NCBI RefSeq assembly: GCF_003614435.1
Contig: NZ_CP025546.1
Coordinates: forward strand, 186,001 to 250,000
Source of the DNA: Mycobacterium paragordonae
GTDB taxonomy: Bacteria > Actinomycetota > Actinomycetes > Mycobacteriales > Mycobacteriaceae
DNA: 64,000 nt
Reading direction: 5' to 3'
In this document: piece after piece, positions 55,219-64,000 of the stretch
Numbering within the stretch: position 1 is the first letter of the stretch
Layout: every line of letters starts with the position of its first letter
The notes under the pieces: generated by a model
Databases searched by the model: none
Told to the model about the DNA's origin: nothing
Seen by the model: the letters and a program-made list of their open reading frames with translations, nothing else
Made by a program: the position numbers and the translations under genes

Positions 55219-55257
55219 CCGTAGTGATCATTACATTACCGTAGGGATCACTACGGT
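55219..55257. promoter_or_regulatory. Operator region shared by divergent meta-cleavage operons
   Basis: ACCGTAGGGATCACTACGGT (55238-55257) is a near-perfect 20-base palindrome. The half-site CCGTAGTGATC recurs at 55219-55229, facing GATCACTACGG at 55246-55256. Two overlapping dyads in a 101-base divergent promoter suggest cooperative control of both operons by one regulator. None is encoded nearby. Confidence 0.65.
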
Positions 55258-55297
55258 ACAAGTGTCGACGTCGACACACAGAGAATGAGAGTCAGAG

Positions 55298-56863
55298 ATG
55301 AGCGATTCGGGATCACCGGCCTCTTCAACACCGGCCTACGACGTGGCGATTGTCGGGTACGGGCCGGTCGGCGCCACGGCCGCCAACCTGCTGGGCAGGC
55401 AAGGCCTGAAAGTCGTTGTCATCGAACGTGATCCCGATATCTACAGTCGGGCGCGAGCGATCTCGACCGACGAGGAAGTGATGCGGGTCTGGCAGTCGGT
55501 GGGGCTGGCCGACCGCCTGCAGCACGACATGCTGCCCGATCGTCCGGTGGCCTTCGTAGACGCGGCGGGCGCTCCCTTTTACGAGACCACCATCACGGGG
55601 CACGGTTACGGCCATCCGCCTCAGCAGTTCATCTATCAGCCGGCGGTCGATCAGGTGCTGCGCGAAGGGGTGGCCCGATTCGGCAACGTCGAGTTGCTGC
55701 TCGAGCACGAATGCCTGCGGGTGGTGAACAAGGGCGACCACGTCGAGTTGATGCTGGCCGATCTCCGTTCGGACCTCTTCAAACGGATCCGCGCCTCCTA
55801 CGTGATCGCAGCTGACGGCGGCTCCTCACCGACGCGCGGGCAATTGGGCGTCGGCTACTCGGGCAAGACCTACACCGAGCGGTGGGTCGTCATCGACACC
55901 AAGGTCGTCAAGGAGTGGGATGCTCACGACCGCTTGAGGTTTCACTGCAACCCCGCTCGTCCCACCGTCGACTGCCCGACACCGCTGGGGCACCACCGGT
56001 GGGAGTACCCGGCCCGCCCCGGCGACACCGACGAATACCTGGTCAGCGACGAGGCCGTCTGGAAGGTGCTCAACGAACAGGGCATCACCGACGAGCACGT
56101 CGAGGTTCTGCGTGCCGTCATCTATCGCCACCACGTCCGCACCGCCGACCGGTGGCGGGTGGGCCGCGTGTTCCTGGCCGGTGACGCCGCGCATGCCATG
56201 CCGCCGTGGATAGGGCAGGGCATGGCCGCCGGAGTGCGTGACGTCGCCAATCTGTGCTGGAAGATGGCCGCGGTGCTGCGGGGCACAGCGCCCGAGGCGC
56301 TGCTGGATTCGTATGAGACAGAACGCAAGCCGCATGTCATCGAGGTCACCAGACGGGCGGTGCTGATGGGCCGCGTCATCACCGAGCACAACGAGGTGCT
56401 CGCGGCCGTCCGCAACCACGTGCTGCGCGTGATCACCAAGGTGCCGGCGATCACACGGCAGGGCCAGAAGCTCTACTGGGTCCCTGACGCCTACTACCCC
56501 GACGGATTCTTCGCCGCCACCGGACACAAAGCGGAGGGCCGCCAGATCATCCAGCCGCGCGTCAGCGACGACACCGGCACCAAGGTGCGCCTCGACGACG
56601 TGCTGCAGGGCCGCTGGACGCTCCTGCACCTCGGTGCGCTACCGGCCGGCGCGCAGGCGTGGACAGCGCGTGGTGTCACGATTCTTCCGGTTCGCGACAC
56701 CACGTTGACGGCCTGGCTCACCAAGCACAAGGCCACTGCCGTGATCATTCGTCCGGACGGATTCATCTACGCGGCAGCAGATTCCGCTGCGACGCTGCCA
56801 CCTCCGCCGTTAGGTCTGGACTGCGCCGCCCCGGCAGCGATCACGAACGCGGTCCCCGCATGA
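55298..56863 (+). CDS. FAD-dependent aromatic hydroxylase (MhpA/HppA-like)
   Basis: A 521-residue flavoprotein monooxygenase: VAIVGYGPVGATAANLLGRQG (FAD fold), YVIAADGGSSPTRGQLG (DG motif), and RVFLAGDAAHAMPPWIGQGMAAGVRDVANLCWKM (GD motif). The PPWIGQGM variant is that of 3-(3-hydroxyphenyl)propionate hydroxylases. It makes a catechol from a phenolic acid, the substrate of the adjacent dioxygenase. First gene of the upper operon, coupled by ATGA to the hydrolase. The precise substrate is inferred. Confidence 0.87.
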   Translation: MSDSGSPASSTPAYDVAIVGYGPVGATAANLLGRQGLKVVVIERDPDIYSRARAISTDEEVMRVWQSVGLADRLQHDMLPDRPVAFVDAAGAPFYETTITGHGYGHPPQQFIYQPAVDQVLREGVARFGNVELLLEHECLRVVNKGDHVELMLADLRSDLFKRIRASYVIAADGGSSPTRGQLGVGYSGKTYTERWVVIDTKVVKEWDAHDRLRFHCNPARPTVDCPTPLGHHRWEYPARPGDTDEYLVSDEAVWKVLNEQGITDEHVEVLRAVIYRHHVRTADRWRVGRVFLAGDAAHAMPPWIGQGMAAGVRDVANLCWKMAAVLRGTAPEALLDSYETERKPHVIEVTRRAVLMGRVITEHNEVLAAVRNHVLRVITKVPAITRQGQKLYWVPDAYYPDGFFAATGHKAEGRQIIQPRVSDDTGTKVRLDDVLQGRWTLLHLGALPAGAQAWTARGVTILPVRDTTLTAWLTKHKATAVIIRPDGFIYAAADSAATLPPPPLGLDCAAPAAITNAVPA

Positions 56864-57726
56864 CCAGCACCGAACTGGCCGAACAGACCGTCGTCGTCGA
56901 TGGCCAACCGATCTTCTATGCCGAAATCGGAACTGGGATGCCGGTGGTGCTGCTGCACGGCGGCGGGCCCGGCGCCTCGGGTGTGACGAACTACGCCCGC
57001 AACATCGACGCCCTGGCGCGGCGGTTCCGGGTGATCGTTCCGGACATGCCGGGTTACGGTCGCTCCACCAAAACGCTGGACCAGTCCGACCCGTTCGGCT
57101 CCCTCGCGGATTCGATCCGGGGACTGCTTGACCAACTCGGTGTTGAGGCAGCGCATCTGGTGGGCAACTCTTATGGTGGTGCCGCCGCGTTGCGGCTCGC
57201 CCTGGACACCCCCGACCGGGTCGCCAAGCTGGTCCTGATGGGACCCGGCGGAATCGGCACCACCCGCGCACTCCCCACGGCCGGGCTCAAGAGCCTGCTG
57301 TCCTACTACGGCGGGGATGGCCCGAGCCGGGAGAAGCTGGCGAACTTCATCCGCACATATCTTGTCTACGAGAGCGATTCAGTGCCGGACGCGCTGATTG
57401 ACCTGCGCTACGAGGCGTCGATCGACCCCGAGGTGGTGGCCAGTCCTCCGCTGCGCCGGCCGTCGGGACTGCGCACGCTGTGGCGCATGGACCTGACGCG
57501 AGATGCACGGTTGAGACATCTGCAGACACCGACATTGGTTCTGTGGGGACGTGACGACAAGGTCAACCGGCCCGCCGGTGGACCGATGCTGCTCAACATG
57601 ATGCCCAACGCGGAACTGGTGATGACGTCCCACACCGGCCACTGGCTGCAATGGGAGCGTGCGGAGTTGTTCAACGATTTGGTTCACGAGTTCCTGCAAT
57701 CGGATTCGAGGTTGGCTCATGCGTGA
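56860..57726 (+). CDS. Meta-cleavage product (C-C) hydrolase, MhpC/BphD/HsaD type
   Basis: A 288-residue alpha/beta hydrolase: HGGGPGASGVTNYARNI (oxyanion), VGNSYGGAAALRLA (Ser nucleophile), LWGRDDKVNR (Asp) and SHTGHWLQWER (His). The HGGGPGASG loop is specific to hydrolases of ring-cleavage products, which release 2-hydroxypentadienoate and an acid. It overlaps the hydroxylase gene by ATGA and the dioxygenase start by eight bases. Confidence 0.92.
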   Translation: MTSTELAEQTVVVDGQPIFYAEIGTGMPVVLLHGGGPGASGVTNYARNIDALARRFRVIVPDMPGYGRSTKTLDQSDPFGSLADSIRGLLDQLGVEAAHLVGNSYGGAAALRLALDTPDRVAKLVLMGPGGIGTTRALPTAGLKSLLSYYGGDGPSREKLANFIRTYLVYESDSVPDALIDLRYEASIDPEVVASPPLRRPSGLRTLWRMDLTRDARLRHLQTPTLVLWGRDDKVNRPAGGPMLLNMMPNAELVMTSHTGHWLQWERAELFNDLVHEFLQSDSRLAHA

Positions 57727-58696
57727 CGTATTCGGCCGGGTGCATCTCGGTTATCTCGTCATCGAGACGAACAAGTTCTGCCAGTGGCGCCGCTTCGGGC
57801 ACGAGGCCCTCGGCATGCACCTCGACGATGCGCTACCCGACGTTCAGCGGTTCCGTCTCGACGACCACGAATGCCGCTTCCTGCTGCAGCGCGGACCCGC
57901 CGAGGACGTCACGGCGCTGGGCTGGGAAGTCGACGACCACGGTGCCTTCGACGACATCGTCGCCCGCGTCACCGGCCGCGGTGTCCCCATAGTCGACGGC
58001 ACTGCCGAGGAGGCCGCGTTGCGCGGCGTCGAACGCCTGGTGCGGTTCCCCGGCCCGAACGGCCTGAATCAGGAGATCTTCACCCGTGCCCGGACCAGCA
58101 CTGTGCCGCTCGCCATCCGTGGTGGATTCGTCACCGGCGCTTCGGGATTGGGTCACGTCGCCCTCACCAGCAAGAAGCCCGAGCAGGTGCGCGGCTACTA
58201 CCAGACCGTGTTCGACGCCCGGCTGACCGATTTCATCGACGAGACCATCAACGGGCTGAAGTTCAAGATCCGCTTCCTGCGGGTCAATGAGCGCCATCAT
58301 TCGGTGGCGATCGCGGCCGTGAACCGGTTGCCGCTCAACCCGATTCGCACCCGGGTGCAGCACTGCAACATCCAGGTGGCCGCTCTTGACGACATGACGA
58401 CGGCCTATCAGCGGGTCAGAGAACTCGGCTTCGAGATGGCTCTCGGTGTCGGCCAGCACACCAACGACCGTGAACTGTCCTTCTATGCCGTGACGCCGTC
58501 CGGCTTCGAATGGGAGGTCGGCTGGAACCCGGTCGTCGTCGACGAAACCACTTGGGAACCAACCACATACCAGGGCATCAGCATCTGGGGACACACCCCG
58601 GAAGGTCAGAGCATCATCGACAAACTCAACCAGTTCAAGCTCGGAGCACAGTCGTTGTGGCACCGCGAAGACAACGTGCCAGCCCTCGCGGGCTAG
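57719..58696 (+). CDS. Type I extradiol catechol dioxygenase
   Basis: A 325-residue two-domain VOC-fold enzyme. Iron ligands lie in the second domain: GLGHVALTS (His), RVQHCNIQV (His) and EWEVGW (Glu). It cleaves a catechol next to the hydroxyls. Because this is type I, unlike the LigB-type MhpB of E. coli, the gene set resembles the hpp operon of Rhodococcus (monooxygenase, hydrolase, dioxygenase). It ends the upper operon with a hairpin across its stop. Confidence 0.9.
   Translation: MRDVFGRVHLGYLVIETNKFCQWRRFGHEALGMHLDDALPDVQRFRLDDHECRFLLQRGPAEDVTALGWEVDDHGAFDDIVARVTGRGVPIVDGTAEEAALRGVERLVRFPGPNGLNQEIFTRARTSTVPLAIRGGFVTGASGLGHVALTSKKPEQVRGYYQTVFDARLTDFIDETINGLKFKIRFLRVNERHHSVAIAAVNRLPLNPIRTRVQHCNIQVAALDDMTTAYQRVRELGFEMALGVGQHTNDRELSFYAVTPSGFEWEVGWNPVVVDETTWEPTTYQGISIWGHTPEGQSIIDKLNQFKLGAQSLWHREDNVPALAG
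58681..58694 (+). terminator. Hairpin at the end of the upper meta-cleavage operon
   Basis: AGCCC-TCGC-GGGCT, five-pair stem overlapping the dioxygenase stop codon. No U-run, as is common for mycobacterial terminators. Confidence 0.35.
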
Positions 58697-58720
58697 CGGC
58701 CGGGAGACCGTCTAGCTAGG

Positions 58721-58740
58721 CGGGTCGCGACCATCTAGCT
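58721..58740. repeat. 20-bp direct repeat, copy 1
   Basis: CGGGTCGCGACCATCTAGCT, identical to 58776-58795. GGTCGCGACC inside it is a palindrome. It lies in the 99-base space between the convergent dioxygenase and isocitrate dehydrogenase genes, and a partial CTAGCTAG-containing relative is at about 58711. Confidence 0.8.
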
Positions 58741-58775
58741 AGTCGTGATCGCAAGAGCGGCGTAGCCGGTCGCTG

Positions 58776-58795
58776 CGGGTCGCGACCATCTAGCT
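58776..58795. repeat. 20-bp direct repeat, copy 2
   Basis: Exact copy of 58721-58740, ending directly at the isocitrate dehydrogenase stop codon. The inner palindrome may help end transcription from both sides. Confidence 0.8.
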
Positions 58796-61033
58796 CTAGT
58801 CCCGCGCGGCCGCCAGCGCGTCGTTGAACGTCGTGCTGGGCCGCATCACCGCCGCGGTCTTGTCCGGGTCCGGGTAGTAGTAGCCGCCGATGTCGGCCTC
58901 TTCACCCTGTACCGCGTTCAGTTCCTTGACGATGGTGTCTTCGTTCTTGGCCAGGGCTTCGGCGAGCGCGGCGAAGTGCTTCTTCAACTCTTCGTCGTCG
59001 TCCTGCGCGGCGAGTTCCTGGGCCCAGTACATGGCGAGGTAGAACTGGCTGCCCCGGTTGTCGAGCTCGCCGGTCTTGCGGGACGGGCTCTTGTCGTTCT
59101 CCAGCAGTTTGCCGATCGCGGCGTCGAGCGTCTTGCCCAGAATCTTGGCGCGCTCGTTGCCGGTTTTGATGCCGATGTCCTCGAAACACGCACCCAGCGC
59201 CAGGAATTCGCCGAGGGAGTCCCAGCGCAGGTGGTTCTCCTCCACCAGCTGGTGCACATGCTTGGGCGCCGAACCACCCGCCCCGGTTTCGTACATCCCG
59301 CCGCCGGCCATCAGCGGCACGATCGAGAGCATCTTGGCGCTGGTGCCCAACTCAAGGATCGGGAACAGGTCGGTCAGGTAGTCGCGCAGGATGTTGCCGG
59401 TGGCGGCGATGGTGTCCAGCCCGCGGACCAGGCGCTCGAGCGTGTACCGCATGGAACGCACCTGGGACATGATCTGGATGTCGAGTCCCTCGGTGTCGTG
59501 CTCCTTCAGGTACGTCTTGACCTTCGTGATCAGTTCGTTCTCGTGGGGCCGGTAGGGGTCGAGCCAGAACAGCACTGGCATTCCGGAGTTGCGCGCCCGG
59601 TTGACGGCCAGCTTGACCCAGTCGCGGATAGGCTCGTCCCGCACGATCGGCATGCGCCAGATGTCGCCTTCCTCGACGTTCTGGCTCAGGAGCACCTCGC
59701 CCGTCTCGATGTCCACGATGTTGGCGACCCCTTCTTCGGGGATCTCGAACGTCTTGTCGTGGGAGCCGTATTCCTCGGCCTGCTGCGCCATCAGCCCGAC
59801 GTTGGGGACGGTGCCCATGGTCGTCGGGTCGAATTGTCCGTTGGTCTTACAGAAGTTGATGATCTCCTGGTAGATGCGGGAGAACGTGGACTCCGGGTTG
59901 ACCGCCTTGGTGTCCTTCGGCCGCCCGTCGGCGCCCCACATCTTGCCGCCGGCCCGGATCATCGCCGGCATGGACGCGTCGACGATCACGTCGCTGGGGG
60001 AGTGGAAGTTCGAGATGCCCTTGGCCGAGTCGACCATCGCCAACTCGGGGCGGTGCTCGTGGCAGGCGTGCAGGTCGCGGATGATCTCGTCGTGCTGCGA
60101 GGCGGGCAGTGACTCGATCTTGTTGTAGAGGTCGACCAGACCGTTGTTGACGTTCACGCCCAACTCGTCGAAGAGCTCCTGATGCTTCTCGAACGCGTCC
60201 TTGTAGAAGATGCGCACCGCGTGGCCGAACACGATGGGGTGGCTGACCTTCATCATTGTCGCCTTGACGTGCAGCGAGAACATCACGCCGGTCTTGTGTG
60301 CGTCCTCCATCTGCTCTTCGTAGAAGTCACACAGCGCCTGCTTGCTCATGAACATGCTGTCGATGACATCACCTTCGAGCAGCTCGACCTTCGGCTTGAG
60401 TTCGAGGGTCTCGCCGCTCTTGGTCTCCAGCACCATCTTCACGTTGCGCGGCCGGTCCAGCGTCATCGACTTCTCGCTGTGATAGAAGTCGCCGTGCTTC
60501 ATGGTCGCGACGTGGGTGCGCGACGCCATCGACCATTCGCTCATGCTGTGCGGGTGCTTGCGCGCGTACTCCTTGACCGCCTTGGGCGCGCGACGGTCGG
60601 AGTTCCCTTCGCGCAGTACCGGATTCACCGCGCTACCCAGGCAGTTGCCGTAGCGCTTCCGGAGCTCCTTCTCCTCGTCGGTCTTCGGATTTTCCGGGAA
60701 GTCCGGAATCTTGTAGCCCTTGCCCTGCAGTTCCTTGATGGCAGATACGAGTTGCGGCACCGAGGCGCTGATGTTGGGCAGCTTGATGATGTTGGTGTCC
60801 GGGTCCTGGGTCAGCTTGCCCAGTTCGCCCAGGTTGTCTGGGACGCGCTGGTCCTCGTCGAGTTCGTCGGGGAACTGGGCCAGAATGCGGGCCGCCACCG
60901 AGATGTCACTGGTCTTGACGGTGATGCCGGCGGGTTCGGCGAACGCTCGGACGACCGGCAGAAATGCGTAGGTCGCCAGCAGTGGCGCCTCGTCGGTCAG
61001 CGTGTAGATGATGGTCGGCTGCTCGGCGCTCAT
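58796..61033 (-). CDS. icd2: Monomeric NADP-dependent isocitrate dehydrogenase
   Basis: A 745-residue enzyme of the monomeric class (usual length about 740): [20 protein letters not shown] at the N-terminus, [17 protein letters not shown] (substrate-binding [12 protein letters not shown]), [28 protein letters not shown] and [24 protein letters not shown] (NADP specificity and domain contacts). It oxidises isocitrate to 2-oxoglutarate with NADPH formation in the TCA cycle. ATG 61033 follows GGGAGAA. A housekeeping gene next to the catabolic cluster. Confidence 0.96.
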   Translation of the reverse strand: MSAEQPTIIYTLTDEAPLLATYAFLPVVRAFAEPAGITVKTSDISVAARILAQFPDELDEDQRVPDNLGELGKLTQDPDTNIIKLPNISASVPQLVSAIKELQGKGYKIPDFPENPKTDEEKELRKRYGNCLGSAVNPVLREGNSDRRAPKAVKEYARKHPHSMSEWSMASRTHVATMKHGDFYHSEKSMTLDRPRNVKMVLETKSGETLELKPKVELLEGDVIDSMFMSKQALCDFYEEQMEDAHKTGVMFSLHVKATMMKVSHPIVFGHAVRIFYKDAFEKHQELFDELGVNVNNGLVDLYNKIESLPASQHDEIIRDLHACHEHRPELAMVDSAKGISNFHSPSDVIVDASMPAMIRAGGKMWGADGRPKDTKAVNPESTFSRIYQEIINFCKTNGQFDPTTMGTVPNVGLMAQQAEEYGSHDKTFEIPEEGVANIVDIETGEVLLSQNVEEGDIWRMPIVRDEPIRDWVKLAVNRARNSGMPVLFWLDPYRPHENELITKVKTYLKEHDTEGLDIQIMSQVRSMRYTLERLVRGLDTIAATGNILRDYLTDLFPILELGTSAKMLSIVPLMAGGGMYETGAGGSAPKHVHQLVEENHLRWDSLGEFLALGACFEDIGIKTGNERAKILGKTLDAAIGKLLENDKSPSRKTGELDNRGSQFYLAMYWAQELAAQDDDEELKKHFAALAEALAKNEDTIVKELNAVQGEEADIGGYYYPDPDKTAAVMRPSTTFNDALAAARD

Positions 61034-61104
61034 GCGTGTTCTCCCGGCGTCAGTTGAGGTGTTGACGGGCCTAGCGTTGTCGCGGCTCCTAGTATCGCGG
61101 CGCG

Positions 61105-61127
61105 CCCTGCCGGGCACACCCGCAGGG
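61105..61127. terminator. Hairpin between P450 end and icd2 start
   Basis: CCCTGC, 11-base loop, GCAGGG. It lies 11 bases upstream of icd2-side sequence and beyond the P450-proximal end of the gap, in the icd2 promoter region. A role as a terminator or regulatory structure is uncertain. Confidence 0.25.
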
Positions 61128-61138
61128 TCGGTTTTGCC

Positions 61139-62368
61139 TCAGCGCGGCGGCTCAAACCTCACGGGCACGGTGACGGGTCCACCGAGCGCGTTCACCGGCC
61201 TCCAGGGAGCCGGCCCGGTGCGGCGGGCGTTGGGCATGCGCTGCGTCATCACCGTCAGCGCTTCGGCCAGCTCCAACCGGGCGAGATTGGCGCCCAGGCA
61301 ATAGTGCATGCCGCCCCCGAACGTCTGGATCGGCGGGCAGCCCACGCGGGTGATGTCGAGACGGCTGGGGTCGGCATAGACGGCGGGGTCCCGGTTGGCC
61401 GCGCCGGTGTTGACGACGACGATCGTGCCGGCCGGGATCGTGACGCCGGCGAGTTCGACGTCCTCGAGGGCGACGCGCAAGGTGATGAACGTGATCGGCG
61501 AATGACGGATGAGCTCGTGGACCGCCTGGGCGGCCAGCTCGGGCCGCCGGCCCAGCAGTGCCCACTGGTCGGGGTGATCACACAGCACGTGCGCCGCCGC
61601 ACCCAGCTGCACCCGGGTGGTGTCGGTGCCGGCCATCAGCAGCGCGGCCACCAGCATGCGCAGTTCGTCGGCGGACAGGCGGTCGCCGTCATCCTCGGCG
61701 CGGATCAGCTCGGAGATCAGGTCGTCGGTCAGCGCGTCGCGGCGGCAGGCGATCATGTCGTCGAGGTAGGCGTCCAGATCAGCCCAGGCGGCCAAAATGC
61801 CCGGCGTCTGCGCCGCGGCGTTCCATCCGAAGGCTTCCAGGATCTGCTCGGTCCAGTCCGAGAACAATTGCCAGTCCTCGGCGGGTGCGCCGAGCAGGGC
61901 ACAGATGACGGGGATCGGGAATTGGCGGGCGATGTCGGTGACGACGTCGCAGTGGCCGTCGGGACTGACGGCGTCGACCAACCCGGTGATGACGTCGACA
62001 ATTGTGGTGCGCAGGCGCGCGGCGCCTTTGGGTGTGAAGGCCTTGCTGACCAGCCGGCGTAGTCGGCGGTGCGCGTCCCCATCCAGGCTCATGATGTTGG
62101 CAACGAGCCGGTCCCACAACGGGCCGGAAGTGATGCCCTGGGCGGCTAGGAATATGCCCTGCGGCACCCGGAACCGGGGGTCGCGAAGCGCGGTGTGCAC
62201 CAGATCGTAGGTCAGCAGCTCGGGCCCGTATGGCCCGATGGCGATCGGGGACTGGGCGCGGGCCGCGGCGATGATCGCGTGGGCCTCGTCGGGGTGTTGG
62301 GCGTGGCCGTAGTCGATCGACGGTAGCCCAGCTTCGAAGACGCTGGGCCAATCGACGGTGGTGGTCAT
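61139..62368 (-). CDS. Cytochrome P450
   Basis: A 409-residue P450: I-helix LLMAGTDTTRVQLG, E-x-x-R as HELIRHSP, and heme loop FGGGMHYCLGANLARLE. ATG 62368 follows GGAGG. No ferredoxin gene is nearby. It is divergent from the second cyclase/LuxR gene across 226 bases containing a 7-bp inverted repeat, so the regulator may control it. Substrate unknown; sequence differs clearly from the P450 at 36820. Confidence 0.9.
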   Translation of the reverse strand: MTTTVDWPSVFEAGLPSIDYGHAQHPDEAHAIIAAARAQSPIAIGPYGPELLTYDLVHTALRDPRFRVPQGIFLAAQGITSGPLWDRLVANIMSLDGDAHRRLRRLVSKAFTPKGAARLRTTIVDVITGLVDAVSPDGHCDVVTDIARQFPIPVICALLGAPAEDWQLFSDWTEQILEAFGWNAAAQTPGILAAWADLDAYLDDMIACRRDALTDDLISELIRAEDDGDRLSADELRMLVAALLMAGTDTTRVQLGAAAHVLCDHPDQWALLGRRPELAAQAVHELIRHSPITFITLRVALEDVELAGVTIPAGTIVVVNTGAANRDPAVYADPSRLDITRVGCPPIQTFGGGMHYCLGANLARLELAEALTVMTQRMPNARRTGPAPWRPVNALGGPVTVPVRFEPPR

Positions 62369-62402
62369 GGCGGTCCTCCCTGTTCGGATGGTTTCGAGCA
62401 TG

Positions 62403-62424
62403 TGGTTCGGCGGGCGTCGAACCA
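62403..62424. promoter_or_regulatory. Inverted repeat in the P450/cyclase divergent promoter
   Basis: TGGTTCG, eight-base spacer, CGAACCA: exact seven-base arms, 35 bases upstream of the P450 ATG. Possible LuxR-type or other operator. The rest of the 226-base gap shows nothing else I can name. Confidence 0.4.
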
Positions 62425-62594
62425 TCGGTGAACAACGCGGACATTCCCCGTGGGAGACGTAGCCGAACTGGGCGATTTCGCGTCCGGTTGGATGCGCGCA
62501 CGCACCGAGCTGTCGGCAATGTGCGGTGCTGGGGAGCCCGACCTACGGGTATTCAACGATGTTTGCGGCCCCGTCCCGGTCGATGCTGGCTAGC

Positions 62595-64000
62595 ATGACC
62601 GGAACTGATCCACGCGTGGAGTTGAACTGGAGCGACGTGCTGCCCACGGGAACGGTGACACTGCTGCTGGCCGATGTCGAAGGCTCGACACGGCTGTGGG
62701 AGAGCCAGCCCGAGGAGATGACCGCGGCCTTCGCCCGCCTGGATCGCACGCTGGCCGACCTCGTTGTCGCCCACGGCGGGGCACGCCCCGTCGAACAGGG
62801 CGAGGGGGACAGCTTCGTGCTGGCGTTCACCCGAGCCAGCGACGCGGTGGGGTGCGCGCTGGCGTTGCAGCGAATCCCGTTGGCACCCATCCGCTTGCGA
62901 ATCGGGGTCCACACCGGTGAGGTGCAGCTGCGCGACGAAGGTAATTACATCGGGCCGACCATCAACAAGACGGCGCGGTTGCGCGACCTCGCGCACGGCG
63001 GCCAGACCGTGCTGTCCGGCGCGACCGAGAGCATGGCCGAAGACTTCCTCCCGGCCGACGCCTGGCTGAACGACCTCGGCAGCTACGAACTGCGCGGCGT
63101 CGCCCGTCCGGAGCGGGTCGTGCAGTTGTGTCACCCCGACCTGTGTAACGAGTTCCCACCCTTGCGCACCGCCAAAAGCCCTGCCGCCGAACATCTTCCG
63201 GTGCAGCTCACCAGTTTCGTGGGCCGGGTCACCGAGATCGGCGAGGTACGGCACCTGCTGACCGGCGACCGGTTGGTGACGTTGACCGGCGCGGGGGGTG
63301 CTGGCAAGACCCGGCTGGCGGTGCAAGTGGCCGGCGGCCTGGCTGCCGAATTCGGTGACGGCGTCTGGTACGTGGACCTGGCGCCGATCACCGGGCCGGA
63401 GCTGGTGCCGGTGGTCGTGGGGCGTGCGTTGGGGATGTCGGATCAGCAGGGCCGCCCGCAGGTCGAGGCGATCGCGCGTTTCGTCGCCGATCGGCGGATG
63501 CTGGTGGTGCTCGACAACTGCGAGCATCTACTGGACGCGTGCGCCGAGCTGGTCGTCGGGCTGCTGAGCGGATGCCCGGGTTTGACACTGCTGGCGACCA
63601 GTCGGGAACCCATCGGTCTTCCCGGCGAGGTCACCTGGAAAATCCCGTCGATGTCCTTGACCGGTGAGGCGATCGAGCTGTTCGCCGACCGCGCCCGCCG
63701 CGTGCGGCCGGAGTTCACCATGACAGACGAAAACGCCGGCGCCGTATACGAAATCTGCCGCCGGCTGGACGGCATGCCGTTGGCCATCGAGTTGGCAGCG
63801 GCACGTGTTCGGGCACTGTCGCTGGACGAGATCGTCGGCAGCCTGCATGACCGATTCCGGCTGTTGACCGGGGGTTCGCGCATTTCGGTGCGACGCCAGC
63901 AGACGTTGCGCGCGTCGGTGGATTGGTCACATGCGTTGCTCACCGAATCTGAGCGAGTGTTGTTCCGGCGGCTTGCGGTCTTCCTGGGCGGGTTCGACCT
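62595..64000 (+). CDS. Adenylate-cyclase/ATPase/LuxR-type regulator (3' truncated by window edge)
   Basis: Open to the window edge (468 codons seen of an expected 1,000-1,100). Cyclase domain: TLLLADVEGSTRLWESQPEEM, EQGEGDSFVLAF, NYIGPTINKTARLRDLAHGG. Then the ATPase: LTSFVGRVTEIGEV, Walker A TGAGGAGKTR, LVVLDNCEHLLDACAELV, SREPIGLPGE and LRASVDWSHALLTESERVLFRRL. The LuxR domain should lie outside. As in the paralogue at 4-7.4 kb, the substrate lysine of true cyclases is changed, so cyclase activity may be weak or altered. ATG 62595 or ATG 62583 may be the start. Confidence 0.88.
   Translation, partial: MTGTDPRVELNWSDVLPTGTVTLLLADVEGSTRLWESQPEEMTAAFARLDRTLADLVVAHGGARPVEQGEGDSFVLAFTRASDAVGCALALQRIPLAPIRLRIGVHTGEVQLRDEGNYIGPTINKTARLRDLAHGGQTVLSGATESMAEDFLPADAWLNDLGSYELRGVARPERVVQLCHPDLCNEFPPLRTAKSPAAEHLPVQLTSFVGRVTEIGEVRHLLTGDRLVTLTGAGGAGKTRLAVQVAGGLAAEFGDGVWYVDLAPITGPELVPVVVGRALGMSDQQGRPQVEAIARFVADRRMLVVLDNCEHLLDACAELVVGLLSGCPGLTLLATSREPIGLPGEVTWKIPSMSLTGEAIELFADRARRVRPEFTMTDENAGAVYEICRRLDGMPLAIELAAARVRALSLDEIVGSLHDRFRLLTGGSRISVRRQQTLRASVDWSHALLTESERVLFRRLAVFLGGFD

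Noticed and set aside
58721..58795. CRISPR or attachment-site pair
   Set aside because: Two copies only, 35 bases apart, no integrase or cas gene nearby.

Overview
The window is high-GC DNA from an environmental, fast-growing-type mycobacterium (Mycobacterium/Mycolicibacterium) or a very close relative. Supporting signs are an IS1081-like transposase, paired class III cyclase/ATPase/LuxR genes, a GAP (Sap) family protein, an Eis-like acetyltransferase, F420-linked oxidoreductases, a mycothiol-type DsbA nitroreductase, a monomeric NADP isocitrate dehydrogenase, an NDMA-dependent alcohol dehydrogenase, and many acyl-CoA dehydrogenases, TetR regulators and P450s. Genes are tightly packed, with many 4-base ATGA/GTGA overlaps, and no gene-free stretch exceeds 300 bases.

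Layout. 1-3.6 kb: partial thioesterase, MFS exporter, enoyl-CoA hydratase, and a DUF998 membrane protein coupled to an unusual hexad-repeat, Cys-rich protein (3.55-3.98 kb). 4.0-9.5 kb: a decayed locus. A cyclase/ATPase/LuxR gene with a one-base frameshift and a divergent Ddn-type nitroreductase with an in-frame TAA flank an IS256-family element with an exact 8-bp target duplication. 9.5-19.4 kb: small conserved proteins, a DsbA-like oxidoreductase behind a CsoR-like palindrome, an acyl-CoA dehydrogenase/TetR pair, a flavoprotein/Eis pair, a FAD monooxygenase pair with a divergent TetR, and a LysR regulator. 19.4-25.6 kb: a putative operon divergent from the LysR gene: a PHP-type metallohydrolase, a NitT/TauT-type ABC importer (lipoprotein, ATPase, permease) and a calcineurin-like metallophosphoesterase. 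25.5-38 kb: flavin monooxygenases, patatin, PadR, SnoaL-like, F420 LLM, Rieske oxygenase, epoxide-hydrolase-like and P450 genes with their regulators.

38.1-47.8 kb is the most striking block. A selenocysteine formate dehydrogenase has an in-frame UGA (codon 190) followed by a bacterial SECIS hairpin. It is followed by its iron-sulfur and NrfD-type membrane subunits, then selD, tRNA-Sec(UCA), selA and selB: the complete route from selenide to selenoprotein within 10 kb.

47.8-52.5 kb: membrane adenylate cyclase, aminoglycoside-phosphotransferase-like kinase plus acyl-CoA dehydrogenase, and NDMA-dependent alcohol dehydrogenase. 52.4-58.7 kb: a complete aromatic meta-cleavage pathway in two divergent operons (hydroxylase, C-C hydrolase and extradiol dioxygenase one way; hydratase, acetaldehyde dehydrogenase and aldolase the other) sharing one palindromic operator region. 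58.8-64 kb: isocitrate dehydrogenase, a P450, and an intact-looking but edge-truncated paralogue of the frameshifted cyclase/LuxR gene.

Genes were identified by reading translated sequence from memory of families; no database search was run.
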